A stretch of DNA of 64,000 nucleotides from J027 sp965215855 (GTDB lineage: Bacteria; Chloroflexota; Anaerolineae; Aggregatilineales; J027), in assembly GCA_965215855.1 (NCBI GenBank), contig CBDCER010000003.1, positions 1,054,001-1,118,000 on the forward strand, written 5' to 3'. Of this stretch, positions 10,678-18,216 are shown piece by piece. Positions within the stretch are counted from its first letter, which is position 1, and every line of letters begins with the position of its first letter. The translations under genes were made by a program, and so were the position numbers. The notes beneath the pieces were generated by a model. That model ran no database searches. It worked only from the letters and a program-made list of their open reading frames with translations, and was not told where the DNA came from.

Positions 10678-10971
10678 TCAACTGAACTGGGTAGCTTTTT
10701 TTTTCAGCCACTCAAGTTCCATCTTCAGTCGTCCAATCTGTTCATATAATTCCGCTTCAAGAGCTTCCGTTTCTTTTTGGCTCGGCGCTTTGTGGCCTCG
10801 TTCAAAAACGCTGGCTCCGCCATTGAGCAATTGCCTTTTCCAGTCACGCACCAGCGTTGGATGAATCTGATGTTCGCTGGCGATCTCATTGACCGTTCTT
10901 TTTTCTTTGATCGCTTCCATTGCCACCCGGAACTTGAACTGGGCGCTGTATGCTCGTCGTTTTCTACTCAT
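10678..10971 (-). CDS. IS3-family transposase OrfA (HTH protein)
   Basis: A 97-residue protein begins with the helix-turn-helix of the Tnp_1 family (YSAQFKFRVAMEAIKE, then NEIASEHQIHPTLVRDWK). It ends in a leucine-rich coiled coil (EALEAELYEQIGRLKMELEWLKK) used for multimerisation. It binds the element ends and acts with OrfB. A run of nine A residues encodes the last lysines and is a slippery stretch just before the stop. Confidence 0.92.
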   Translation of the reverse strand: MSRKRRAYSAQFKFRVAMEAIKEKRTVNEIASEHQIHPTLVRDWKRQLLNGGASVFERGHKAPSQKETEALEAELYEQIGRLKMELEWLKKKATQFS

Positions 10972-11749
10972 CTTTTTCTCTCCACAAGTTGCTCTGATTT
11001 TATCCTCAAAACGAGTTATCCTTGTGGTCTAGTTTTTGGGGGTAAGTATAATACTCGCTTGCCACACCCGCTCCAAACTCCCATCTTGGCTCCATTTGCG
11101 GTAGTGATAATACACGGCCTGCCAACTGATCTCTTTTTTCGTCGCATCGGTAGGATCCGCCTCTACGGGCAATTGATTCCACTGACACCCAGTATGTAAG
11201 CGATACAAAATGTAGTTGAACACCTTGTACAGCGGTATTTGGCATTCATACCCGCGTTGGGCTGTGCTTACTTGCGGTCGTATATGTTCATCGAACTGTT
11301 TTTCTGTTACTCTCGTTGGGATAGTGCTCATGGTGTTTGACCTTTGCTGTGGTTTTTCACTCATGATGCACTTTTTTCCCTATTTTGATAAGTTTGAATC
11401 AGTTCGTAGACAACTTTACACGACACTAAAGCCCTTTCAATCCCTCGTTTTTGGCGAAGGTATTGTCAACGAGACTTACATTGCCAGTGCGACAGGCGAG
11501 GTATTGGCGCAAGTTCCGGCAGAGGTTGAAGGTTACGTGATGGTAGAGGCCGCGTTGCCTGATGCACTGTACCTGCCAAAAAAACCCTCACCACGTTTTG
11601 GGCTTTCGTTCCTGGCCTATCTGCTCGGCGATATGGTACTGACCGTGCCAATGATTCCCAAATACCGACGGGGTGTGCGGAATACCTATGGCGAGCAAAT
11701 GGCTCCGCTGGATCTCCAGACTCGTATCTGGATCGGTGTTGTTGGTCTA

Positions 11750-12968
11750 GTAGTCTAGCAAGCGTCAATTGTCGGATAGAGTTGGTGCAACTTGATACGT
11801 GCATCCTCGGTAGTGAAGCGCCAATGAACGGTTGACTGTTGGTAATTGCGGCGGTGTTGCCAATCAGCTATCTTTGCTTTCAGGGTGTCCTGGTTGGGGA
11901 TTCGTGCCTGAGTACATTGACGATGCAGCACACTCAATTCAATTTCTGCCATATTGAGCCAACTGCCGTGCTTGGGCGTGAAATGAATTTCCAGTTTCTC
12001 AATGATGCGGCGGGCCTCGGCAGGTTCGAAAGCCTCATAAAGTGAGGCGAATTTGTGCGTGTTGAGATTATCCATCACCAGCACAATCTTCTCGGCATCC
12101 GGGAAATGGATATCTACTAAATCCCTCATGCAGTGAGCAAAATCAATCATGGTGCGGCGCTCCGTCACTTTAATATGCCGCCATGCCGCCAATGGTGCAA
12201 AGAAGATAAACATGTTGCTGGTTCCATTGCGTTCATACTCGTAGTCATATTTCGCTACTGATCCTGGTTGCACCGGCAAGGGCAATCGCGTTTCCTTGGT
12301 CAGTTGTTTGCTACCCTCATCAAAGCACACAAAAGGTCGTTTGGCATGGTGTGGGCGATGATAGACTTCCAGAACATCCTCCATCGCACAAACAAACGCA
12401 GCACTTTCTTTGGGTGGGATACACCATTGTTCTTTCAACCAGGGCTTAAGGTCGTTTTTTTCAGTGTTAGTCGCACTGTTTCGCGTGAGATGGTTTCGAC
12501 CACCTCTAATTCGATCAGTTTGTCAGCCAACATTTGCATCGACCATCGCTCATGTCCATCCGGTGCTTCACTACACGCCAATTGTATCAACCGTGCTTCT
12601 GCCGCTCCATCTAAGAGCTTCTCCTTCTTTTTCTGCGGGCGCTTATGATTGAAGGCTGCTGCGATCCCTTGCATCACGCACGTTTCTCGAATGCGTTCAA
12701 CGGTGCGCTGATGGATACTCAATGCTTGAGCAATATCAGCATCTTTCCAACCCCCATCGTCTCGATTTTCATCAGCCAGCAAGAGGATGCAGGCACGGGT
12801 CATGCGCCGGGCTGCACCCTTGCCTTTTTTCACCATTGCTGTTAGTTCCTCACGCTCTTCGTCGCTTAATGTCACACGATAGATTTTCGCTGGCATCTTT
12901 CTTTCCTCGCCCTAATGTTTACCGAGGAGGATGCCACATCATCCGACAGAATCCAATTGTCAAACTAC
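11750..12968 (-). mobile_element. IS630-family element (1219 bp)
   Basis: The ends share GTAGTYTRRCAA (GTAGTCTAGCAA at 11750; GTAGTTTGACAA inverted, ending at 12968). They are flanked by the dinucleotide TA (11748-11749 and 12969-12970), the fixed target of the IS630/Tc1-mariner group. Removing the element restores the nitrilase tail on the plus strand. It also leaves the TAG stop of the convergent glycosyltransferase gene unchanged on the minus strand. Confidence 0.88.
11755..12896 (-). CDS. IS630-family transposase, two frames joined by -1 frameshift
   Basis: The upstream frame (12896 to 12435) carries an N-terminal HTH pair (WKDADIAQALSIHQRTVERIRE). The downstream frame (to 11755) carries the DDE core, with Asp in CFDEG, Asp in VMDNLNTH and Glu in WLNMAEIE. 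A -1 shift on the seven-A run at about 12456-12462 turns the sequence into LKKNDLKPWLKEQWCIPPK, which restores the conserved LKKN-x-LKPW segment of IS630 proteins. Alternatively the downstream part could start at the TTG at 12438, which overlaps the first stop. All catalytic residues are intact, so the element looks active. Confidence 0.87.
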
Positions 12969-14131
12969 TAGGTGGTCTGTTGGGATACCTGATAGGACGC
13001 CTTCGACAGGGATGATGCTGTATTTAGCTGTGATCTAACGACGGAACAATGGGATCGTAGGCCAAAGTACCAGGATGTGATGAGCAGCAAAATGGCATAG
13101 AATATATCGAGCCAGGAAGAAGTATCGGACCACTTGAATCGTGAGAAGGGTGTCCACATAAATAGATAGGCGAGTATTACCAGTCGCCAATCTTGCCACG
13201 CCAGATAGATAAACACCGGAACCAGCAGAATATAGTGGTTGCCAGTGGCATATGTGGTGAAAACCAAATTGGTCGCCAACGCCACACATACCATCCAACG
13301 TGTCGCCCCGATCTGCCAACCCCACCATACGAAAGTAGCGACTGCTACCAATGCCAGTGGAATAAACGGCCAATTGGGGAGTCCGGCCAGCTCCAGACCC
13401 TTCCAGATGGTGATTTCAATGCCATCCCAGGGCGGATCGACCCGAATGTACTCAATATAACGTAAAGGCCAGTCCAACCCAAACAGTAATGGGGAAATCA
13501 GAACCAGCACGGTTGGTACACTCAATGTCATCAAACGCTCAGACCATGTCCAATGGCGGATAGTGATTAAAAATAATAGCGATACTAGAATCACATTGAG
13601 TGGCTTCATTGCAAGTAGAGCAAATGCCAGTGCCAGCCATAAAGGACGTCTGGCATTAGTGGCCCACCATCCAATAACCACGCCAATTAAAATGAAGGCA
13701 TCAATTTGCCCACGAACAAATAAATCTATCGTATGTGGGTTGAATAGCGACAAAAACAGGACAGGAATGGGTATTGTATATTCATTGCTTCTCCAGATGT
13801 GGATGGTGAGAGCAATAATCGACAGCGAAAGTGTATTTAGGATAGCAAGACCGACTTTAAAGGAAAATAGTGATAGAGGGAGGGTCAGGAACAGTGTCCA
13901 GGGAGCGTTATAATAGACTGGCGGTTCCATACGATTGCTGTCGTATAGTTGGATTTCCCCGTGCAACCACTTCAATGAAAATGGACGATAGTCGAAGTAG
14001 AAATCTACACCTATTGCCAGATATTCTTGTAGTACGATAATTAAGCCAAAGATAGTGGCAATTGCCAGGCTGATAATACAAATTTGTTGCCATCGGTGAT
14101 TTTGAAGGTCTTCCACCTTGTTGGTTTGCAT
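12968..14131 (-). CDS. GT87-like (DUF2029) polytopic membrane glycosyltransferase
   Basis: The 387-residue protein has about ten predicted membrane helices. Early on an acidic loop reads GVDFYFDYRPFSLKWLHG and then EPPVYYNAPWTLF, the pattern of GT-C enzymes of the GT87 family. These transfer mannose or another hexose from polyprenyl-phosphate on the outer face of the membrane. The stop codon TAG at 12968-12970 coincides with the TA target of the neighbouring IS630, and the last residues overlap the opposite-strand nitrilase remnant. The substrate is unknown. The DPM1-like synthases elsewhere in the window could supply the lipid-linked sugar. Confidence 0.78.
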   Translation of the reverse strand: MQTNKVEDLQNHRWQQICIISLAIATIFGLIIVLQEYLAIGVDFYFDYRPFSLKWLHGEIQLYDSNRMEPPVYYNAPWTLFLTLPLSLFSFKVGLAILNTLSLSIIALTIHIWRSNEYTIPIPVLFLSLFNPHTIDLFVRGQIDAFILIGVVIGWWATNARRPLWLALAFALLAMKPLNVILVSLLFLITIRHWTWSERLMTLSVPTVLVLISPLLFGLDWPLRYIEYIRVDPPWDGIEITIWKGLELAGLPNWPFIPLALVAVATFVWWGWQIGATRWMVCVALATNLVFTTYATGNHYILLVPVFIYLAWQDWRLVILAYLFMWTPFSRFKWSDTSSWLDIFYAILLLITSWYFGLRSHCSVVRSQLNTASSLSKASYQVSQQTT

Positions 14132-14180
14132 GACTATAGTTCCACTACTGCTTGGCTACTCTGATGCAGAAAAGGTAGAA

Positions 14181-14210
14181 TTGGCAAAATACAGATCATG
14201 TGGATATGAT
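14181..14210 (+). promoter_or_regulatory. Candidate sigma70-type promoter of the bactofilin gene
   Basis: TTGGCA at 14181-14186 and TATGAT at 14205-14210 are separated by 18 bp, and the start codon is 35 bp downstream. Confidence 0.5.
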
Positions 14211-14245
14211 TCTGGAGTATAGATGGCTAAAAAGGAGTTTGCAAG

Positions 14246-14788
14246 ATGTCGTTTTTCAGCGGTGGGCGTCGCCAAAGCCAATCATCGCCCACCCCCAACC
14301 CGGACAATGAGTCGCAGCCCGCTGGTAGCACACAAAACCCTCCTCATCTGATTCGGCAACCGGTGGGATTTGAAACGGTGTTGGGTGCCAATTCGACCTT
14401 GCGCGGCGACCTGAAAAGTCAGGCCAATGTACGGTTGGACGGGACCTTTGAAGGAAGTTTGGAAATAGAGGGAAATGTATTGGTGGGTGAGACGGGCAAG
14501 ATCACTGCGGACATCAACGCAAAAAATGTGGTCATTGCTGGCGCCGTGCGCGGCAACGTCAATGGAAACAAAGTTCAGCTATTGCGAACCAGCCGCGTCT
14601 GGGGCGACATCAGCGCCGCAGCAATTACAACAGAAGAAGGTGCTTTTATTGATGGTAAGATAACAATGGTTCGCCATGATGCTTCCATACAAAGTTTTGA
14701 GGTCGCCTCTCTACCGGAACCTGATGATGAAGAAGTGGCAGATAGCGACCTTGAAGTTGTGGTTGGCGAGGCTGTAGATGATGGCTAG
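14246..14788 (+). CDS. Bactofilin (polymer-forming cytoskeletal protein)
   Basis: The 180-residue protein has a Pro/Ser-rich disordered head (residues 1-40), a central beta-helix (about 45-140) and an acidic tail. Repeated short strands with conserved glycines (LRGDLKSQANVRLDGTFEGS, GETGKITADINAKNVVIAGA, GNVNGNKVQLL, WGDISAAAI) are the hallmark of the bactofilin fold. Such proteins self-assemble into filaments without nucleotide, often at the membrane, and guide cell shape or envelope synthesis. An AAGGAG ribosome site lies 8 bases before the ATG. It appears to be a single-gene transcript and converges with the small gene at 14803. Confidence 0.93.
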   Translation: MSFFSGGRRQSQSSPTPNPDNESQPAGSTQNPPHLIRQPVGFETVLGANSTLRGDLKSQANVRLDGTFEGSLEIEGNVLVGETGKITADINAKNVVIAGAVRGNVNGNKVQLLRTSRVWGDISAAAITTEEGAFIDGKITMVRHDASIQSFEVASLPEPDDEEVADSDLEVVVGEAVDDG

Positions 14789-14802
14789 ATTTGGATAACC
14801 AA

Positions 14803-15030
14803 TTAGTCTTCAAGCAACCGTTCTAATGCTTCAGCTTTCCAGGCCAGTTCTAACAGATTATTGTGACCGTTATCTGTGAGGGATTCAATATCAGCCAGCT
14901 CTTGTTGGATTACCTCGATAGGCTGATTAATAAAGAGCCAATACCATATCCATTGAAAACAGGCTTCTTTGTGATATTCGTCAGTCTGTTCGCTGGCTTG
15001 TTGATAGAGTGTGTTGGATAAAGACTGCAT
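14803..15030 (-). CDS. Small conserved-looking protein of unknown function (75 aa)
   Basis: I do not recognise a family. The 75-residue product is acidic, helical and rich in Leu, Glu and Trp (ACFQWIWYWLFINQP, then a C-terminal AWKAEALERLLED helix), with no signal peptide. The gene is supported by a strong minus-strand promoter 57 bp upstream and by AAGGTG at about 11 bases before the ATG. It ends 14 bp from the convergent bactofilin stop. It could be a small adaptor or an antitoxin-like protein, but nothing specific supports either. Confidence 0.6.
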   Translation of the reverse strand: MQSLSNTLYQQASEQTDEYHKEACFQWIWYWLFINQPIEVIQQELADIESLTDNGHNNLLELAWKAEALERLLED

Positions 15031-15086
15031 CGAATCATTACACCTTATGGGAATTAACCCAAGAACTATCCTTAGATTTAGATGCC

Positions 15087-15115
15087 ATTATAATATATGT
15101 AGAAGCAGTTGACAA
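15087..15115 (-). promoter_or_regulatory. Strong sigma70-type promoter for the 75-aa gene
   Basis: On the minus strand, TTGTCA (15115-15110) and a perfect TATAAT (15092-15087) are spaced by exactly 17 bp. Transcription would begin near 15080, about 50 bases before the ATG at 15030. Confidence 0.7.
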
Positions 15116-15150
15116 ATAACTTAAATGGCGAGTTAAAAAGGTGGTGACAC

Positions 15151-16167
15151 TTGAAGTTTGATACAACCATTATGCCTGAAAATTTGAATGATATGCCAGA
15201 TCTAGCACAAAGTGTCGAGTCATATGGTTTTAATGGAATATGGATACCAGAAACTAATCACAATCCGTTTCTACCACTTACACTCTCGGCCTATAGCACT
15301 ACCCAAATTGAGTTAGGCACTGCCGTTGCCATCGCATTCCCACGCAGCCCTATGTTGACGGCCTATGTCGCTTGGGATTTAGCTATGCAAAGCGACGGCA
15401 GGTTCATACTTGGCCTCGGAACCCAAATTAAAGCACATATCGTGCGACGCTATAGTGGAGATTGGTTTAGCCCTGGGCCGCGTTTGCGCGACTATATCCT
15501 AGCCCTCCGCGCAATCTGGGATTCATGGCAAAATAATATGCCCCTGAAATATCGTGGCGAACACTATAAACACACCCTGATGACTCCATTCTTTCAACCG
15601 CCTCCGATTAATAACCCGCATATCCCAATCTATATTGCGGGTGTAAATGATTATTTGTGCCGCTTGGCAGGTGAACTGTGCGATGGTTTCCACGTTCATC
15701 CCTTCCACACGCCAGAATATCTACAGGAATTTATCATTCCACGTATTGAAGAAGGGGCAGCTAAAGCGGGCCGCAGCCGAGCCGATGTCGCCACGACTTG
15801 CGCTATATTTGTGGTTACGGGCAAAGATAAAGACGAGATTGAAAACGACAAAGTAATGGTCAAATCGCAAATCGCTTTTTACGCCAGCACACCCAGCTAT
15901 CGCGCAGTATTAGACCATCATGGTTGGGGCGATTTTCAGGAACGACTGAGCGCCATGACCCGCGAAGGGCGTTGGATGGAAATGCACGAACTTATCAGTG
16001 ACGAGATGCTGGAAAAGATCGCGGTTATCGCGCCGCACGATGAATTGGCCCACAAAGTCAAGGAACGTTACGATGGCCTGTTGGATCGTGTCGGCTACTA
16101 CATGCCTTATAAACCTGGAGATCGTGACGCCATGTGGGAAGCATCGCTGAAGGTCTTCGCCGAATAA
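15151..16167 (+). CDS. TIGR03617-type F420-dependent LLM-class oxidoreductase
   Basis: This is a luciferase-like (TIM-barrel) flavin/F420 enzyme of 338 residues. Several segments I recall for the MSMEG_2256 subfamily are visible: WIPETNHNPFLPL, AVAIAFPRSPMLTAYVAWDL, GRFILGLGTQIKAHIVRRYS, the HPFHTPEY box, and FYASTPSYRAVLDHHGWGD. It reduces or oxidises an unknown carbonyl or alcohol substrate with F420. The TTG start at 15151 is chosen because AAAGGTGGTG precedes it by a few bases and the family begins at this Lys-Phe-Asp. It is first in an operon with an M20 peptidase 25 bp downstream. Confidence 0.87.
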   Translation: MKFDTTIMPENLNDMPDLAQSVESYGFNGIWIPETNHNPFLPLTLSAYSTTQIELGTAVAIAFPRSPMLTAYVAWDLAMQSDGRFILGLGTQIKAHIVRRYSGDWFSPGPRLRDYILALRAIWDSWQNNMPLKYRGEHYKHTLMTPFFQPPPINNPHIPIYIAGVNDYLCRLAGELCDGFHVHPFHTPEYLQEFIIPRIEEGAAKAGRSRADVATTCAIFVVTGKDKDEIENDKVMVKSQIAFYASTPSYRAVLDHHGWGDFQERLSAMTREGRWMEMHELISDEMLEKIAVIAPHDELAHKVKERYDGLLDRVGYYMPYKPGDRDAMWEASLKVFAE

Positions 16168-16192
16168 TTCGCAGGGAGAAAAAGATTTTCTG

Positions 16193-17566
16193 ATGACGAC
16201 ACCACTGGCATTTGCTGAACAGCACCAAGAACGTTTTCTTGAAGAATTATTTACCCTTCTACGAATTCGCAGCGTCAGCACCCAGCCCGAATATGCTGGA
16301 GATGTGCGCCAGGCCGCCGAATGGCTGAAAGATCATTGCCTTGAGTTGGGCATGACTCGCGTGGAGGTCTTCGAGACACCCGGCCATCCGATTGTTTATG
16401 GCGAATGGCTGGGAGCCGGAGACGCGCCGACTGTATTGATCTATGGTCACTATGATGTGCAGCCCGCTGAGAAAGAGGATGGATGGGACACCGAACCATT
16501 TGAGCCAGTGGTCGTCAATGGCAACATCATGGGGCGTGGTTCCACTGATGACAAAGGCCAGTTGTTCATTCACCTGAAAGTTTTTGAGTCCATGATGCAG
16601 ACAACGGGCGCATTTCCGGTCAACCTCAAAGTTTTATTCGAGGGTGAGGAGGAAGCGGCATCGACCAATTTGGAACCATTCATTAAAGCTCACCAGGACT
16701 TGCTAAAGGCTGATCTGGCAGTGATTTCGGATACGGGCATGGCGGCTCAGGGTAAACCGATTATTCCGTATGGATTGCGGGGCATGGTGATTGCCGAATT
16801 GGACGTCATTGGCCCCAAAATTGATCTGCATTCTGGCTCGTATGGTGGATCGGTTCATAACCCAATTCATGCGCTATCGGAATTGATTGCGACGATGCAC
16901 GACGACAAAGGACGTGTCACAGTCGAGGGTTTTTATGACAATGTGCGTGTGGTCAGCGATGAGGAACGTGCTGAACTGGCGCGAATCCCATTTGGTGAAG
17001 ATGAATGGCAGACAGAGACGGGTGCGCCGCAGCCCTGGGGTGAATCTGAATTTACTTTGATTGAACGGACAGGTGTGCGGCCTACATTGGAAATCATCAG
17101 CATTAAAGGTGGTTTTCTGGGCGATGGTATTCGCGGGATTGTGCCGCACAAGGCGTCGGCGCAACTGACCTGTCGTCTGGTTCCTTATCAGGACCCGGCC
17201 AGAATTGTGGAGTTGGTACGCCAGCATATCGAGGCGCATACGCCGCCAACGGTTCAGGTGAATTTTAAGGTGTTGAATACTTCGCCGGCGGTGTTGGTGG
17301 ATCGAGATACCGCGCCAATGCAGGCGGCTATTGCTGCTTATGAAAAAACATGCGGCAACAAGCCGATTTTTATGCCAGAGGGCGGCTCGATTCCGGTGGT
17401 CACTGATTTGCAGTATACGCTGGGGTTGCCGACGTTGTTGATGGGATTTGGATTGCCGGATGATGGGTTGCACGCGCCGAATGAGAAATTCGCTGTCGAG
17501 CAATTTCAGTTAGGTATACAAACGATGATCGCTTTTTACGAGTTATTGCCGGAGCGCATGGCTTGA
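16193..17566 (+). CDS. M20-family metallopeptidase (dipeptidase)
   Basis: The 457-residue di-zinc peptidase belongs to the ArgE/DapE/CNDP group. Metal ligands are visible in order: His in YGHYDVQP, the bridging Asp in RGSTDDKGQ, the catalytic Glu pair in FEGEEEA, Asp in VISDTG and the final His in GLHAPNE. A dimerisation lid spans about residues 215-370. Length is normal. The likely role is hydrolysis of small peptides or N-acyl amino acids in the cytoplasm. It starts 25 bp after the LLM gene and its stop overlaps the next gene's TTG start, so the three form one operon. Confidence 0.92.
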   Translation: MTTPLAFAEQHQERFLEELFTLLRIRSVSTQPEYAGDVRQAAEWLKDHCLELGMTRVEVFETPGHPIVYGEWLGAGDAPTVLIYGHYDVQPAEKEDGWDTEPFEPVVVNGNIMGRGSTDDKGQLFIHLKVFESMMQTTGAFPVNLKVLFEGEEEAASTNLEPFIKAHQDLLKADLAVISDTGMAAQGKPIIPYGLRGMVIAELDVIGPKIDLHSGSYGGSVHNPIHALSELIATMHDDKGRVTVEGFYDNVRVVSDEERAELARIPFGEDEWQTETGAPQPWGESEFTLIERTGVRPTLEIISIKGGFLGDGIRGIVPHKASAQLTCRLVPYQDPARIVELVRQHIEAHTPPTVQVNFKVLNTSPAVLVDRDTAPMQAAIAAYEKTCGNKPIFMPEGGSIPVVTDLQYTLGLPTLLMGFGLPDDGLHAPNEKFAVEQFQLGIQTMIAFYELLPERMA

Positions 17567-18216
17567 ATCCACAATCCAAGAGGCAGATAATTCGCCAGAT
17601 ACAACATGTCGTCCGCCACCCTTATTTCAGTCAGATGATAGTGGGCGTGGTGGGTTGCTTGGCATTTTTGATGTTGGTGAGTTTTTTTGCATTAAGTTGG
17701 GTCGGCAACGAGGACGGTTCGATTTCAGGGATGGGTATCTGGACCGGTGGCAATGAGGATGTTCCATCATTGAAATTGCAAGAAGTTGAAGTACCCGGTA
17801 GCAAAGTGGCGGCCCTCGCAGAATCTGGAGTGAGCAATGTCCGGTTTATAGATCGGTTGTTAATCGTGGTTCCGTTGGGCGCAATAACGCTGATGGTGCT
17901 GGCGGGTATGGTCATCCTGAATCATTTGCCAGCTGGTCAGGGTTTGGGGAGCATAGCGGCCATTGCATTCTTGTTGATAATGTTTCCTTATCTCTGGAAA
18001 GGACTCAGCACAGCCAACTGGCGCAACTTCCTGGAGGGCCATGATCTGACTGGCGTAGATGATTATATGGAAACACTCACCGATTTCTACAGTACCGGTG
18101 AATATACGCTGTTCGGTCTCCTGATTTTGTTGGTGAGTGTTATTGGATTGGGGTTATTTTTGGCAGAGCGTTATGGTGTGTTGGATCGTTTTGCCGCGTC
18201 AGGCGATAAAGGATGA
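17563..18216 (+). CDS. Membrane protein of unknown function (217 aa)
   Basis: I recognise no family. Four hydrophobic segments are visible (about residues 24-45, 102-122, 128-146 and 178-200), with a polar extracytoplasmic loop between the first two. The TTG start overlaps the stop of the M20 gene, which suggests translational coupling. The last 77 bp overlap the end of the convergent glycosyltransferase gene at 18140. Confidence 0.7.
   Translation: MNPQSKRQIIRQIQHVVRHPYFSQMIVGVVGCLAFLMLVSFFALSWVGNEDGSISGMGIWTGGNEDVPSLKLQEVEVPGSKVAALAESGVSNVRFIDRLLIVVPLGAITLMVLAGMVILNHLPAGQGLGSIAAIAFLLIMFPYLWKGLSTANWRNFLEGHDLTGVDDYMETLTDFYSTGEYTLFGLLILLVSVIGLGLFLAERYGVLDRFAASGDKG

Larger units (their letters stand above)
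9791..11050 (-). mobile_element. IS3-family element C (1260 bp)
   Basis: The left end TATAGTTACCCCC and the inverted right end TATACTTACCCCC extend into about 28-bp imperfect inverted repeats that end in AGACCACA. The ends are flanked by the direct repeat ATA (9788-9790 and 11051-11053). Comparing with the uninterrupted IS5 copy defines the junctions to the base. The element carries two overlapping-phase genes, orfA and orfB, and is the innermost of three nested elements. Confidence 0.93.
9217..11364 (-). pseudogene. IS5-family transposase, interrupted by IS3
   Basis: The N-terminal 103 codons lie at 11051-11364, followed by a few codons read into the IS3 end. The remaining codons lie at 9217-9790. 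The translated parts match the intact 294-residue transposase at 54688-55572 without any difference I could see. The break comes after QASIK, just before the first catalytic Asp (LDGTHAI). The separated downstream part has an internal ATG that would give a 183-residue C-terminal fragment with the DDE residues but no DNA-binding half, so it is presumably inactive. The insertion is recent, since no other lesion has built up. Confidence 0.92.
9209..11405 (-). mobile_element. IS5-family element B1, interrupted by an IS3 element
   Basis: Terminal inverted repeats GAACTGATTCAAACTT lie at 9209 and, inverted, end at 11405. The element is flanked by the 3-bp direct repeat GTA (9206-9208 and 11406-11408). 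Subtracting the nested IS3 element and its ATA duplication leaves exactly 934 bp, the same length as the uninterrupted copy at 54647-55580. It is inserted between the promoter-proximal hairpin arms of the IS4 element A1. Confidence 0.93.
7823..11465 (-). mobile_element. IS4-type element A1, interrupted by nested IS5 and IS3 elements
   Basis: The left end reads CAATACCTTCGCCAAATTA at 7823. The right end is its inverted match, ending GGCGAAGGTATTG at 11465. Taking out the nested IS5 copy and its 3-bp duplication (9209-11408) leaves about 1443 bp, close to the 1427 bp of the related element at 48649-50075, which has the same kind of ends. No target-site duplication is visible: the flanks are AAGCAAT on the left and TCAACGA on the right. 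The right end abuts the C-terminal part of a nitrilase gene. The lack of a duplication suggests that one flank was lost by a deletion or rearrangement after insertion. Confidence 0.85.
11466..13015 (+). pseudogene. C-terminal fragment of a nitrilase-like amidohydrolase, interrupted by IS630
   Basis: Codons from 11465 onwards read NETYIASATGEVLAQVPAEVEG, the typical C-terminal strand of carbon-nitrogen hydrolases. A Pro-rich segment and a hydrophobic, Arg-ended tail (MIPKYRRGV) follow, as in the membrane-tailed nitrilase relatives I associate with Chloroflexi. The frame is broken at 11748 by the IS630 element. If one TA copy is joined across it, the frame resumes at 12971 with GGLLGYLIGRLRQG and stops at 13015. 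The N-terminal half, with the Glu-Lys-Cys triad, is absent here because the IS4 element A1 ends at 11465. A matching N-terminal fragment of the same protein type is at 50076-50422. Confidence 0.72.
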
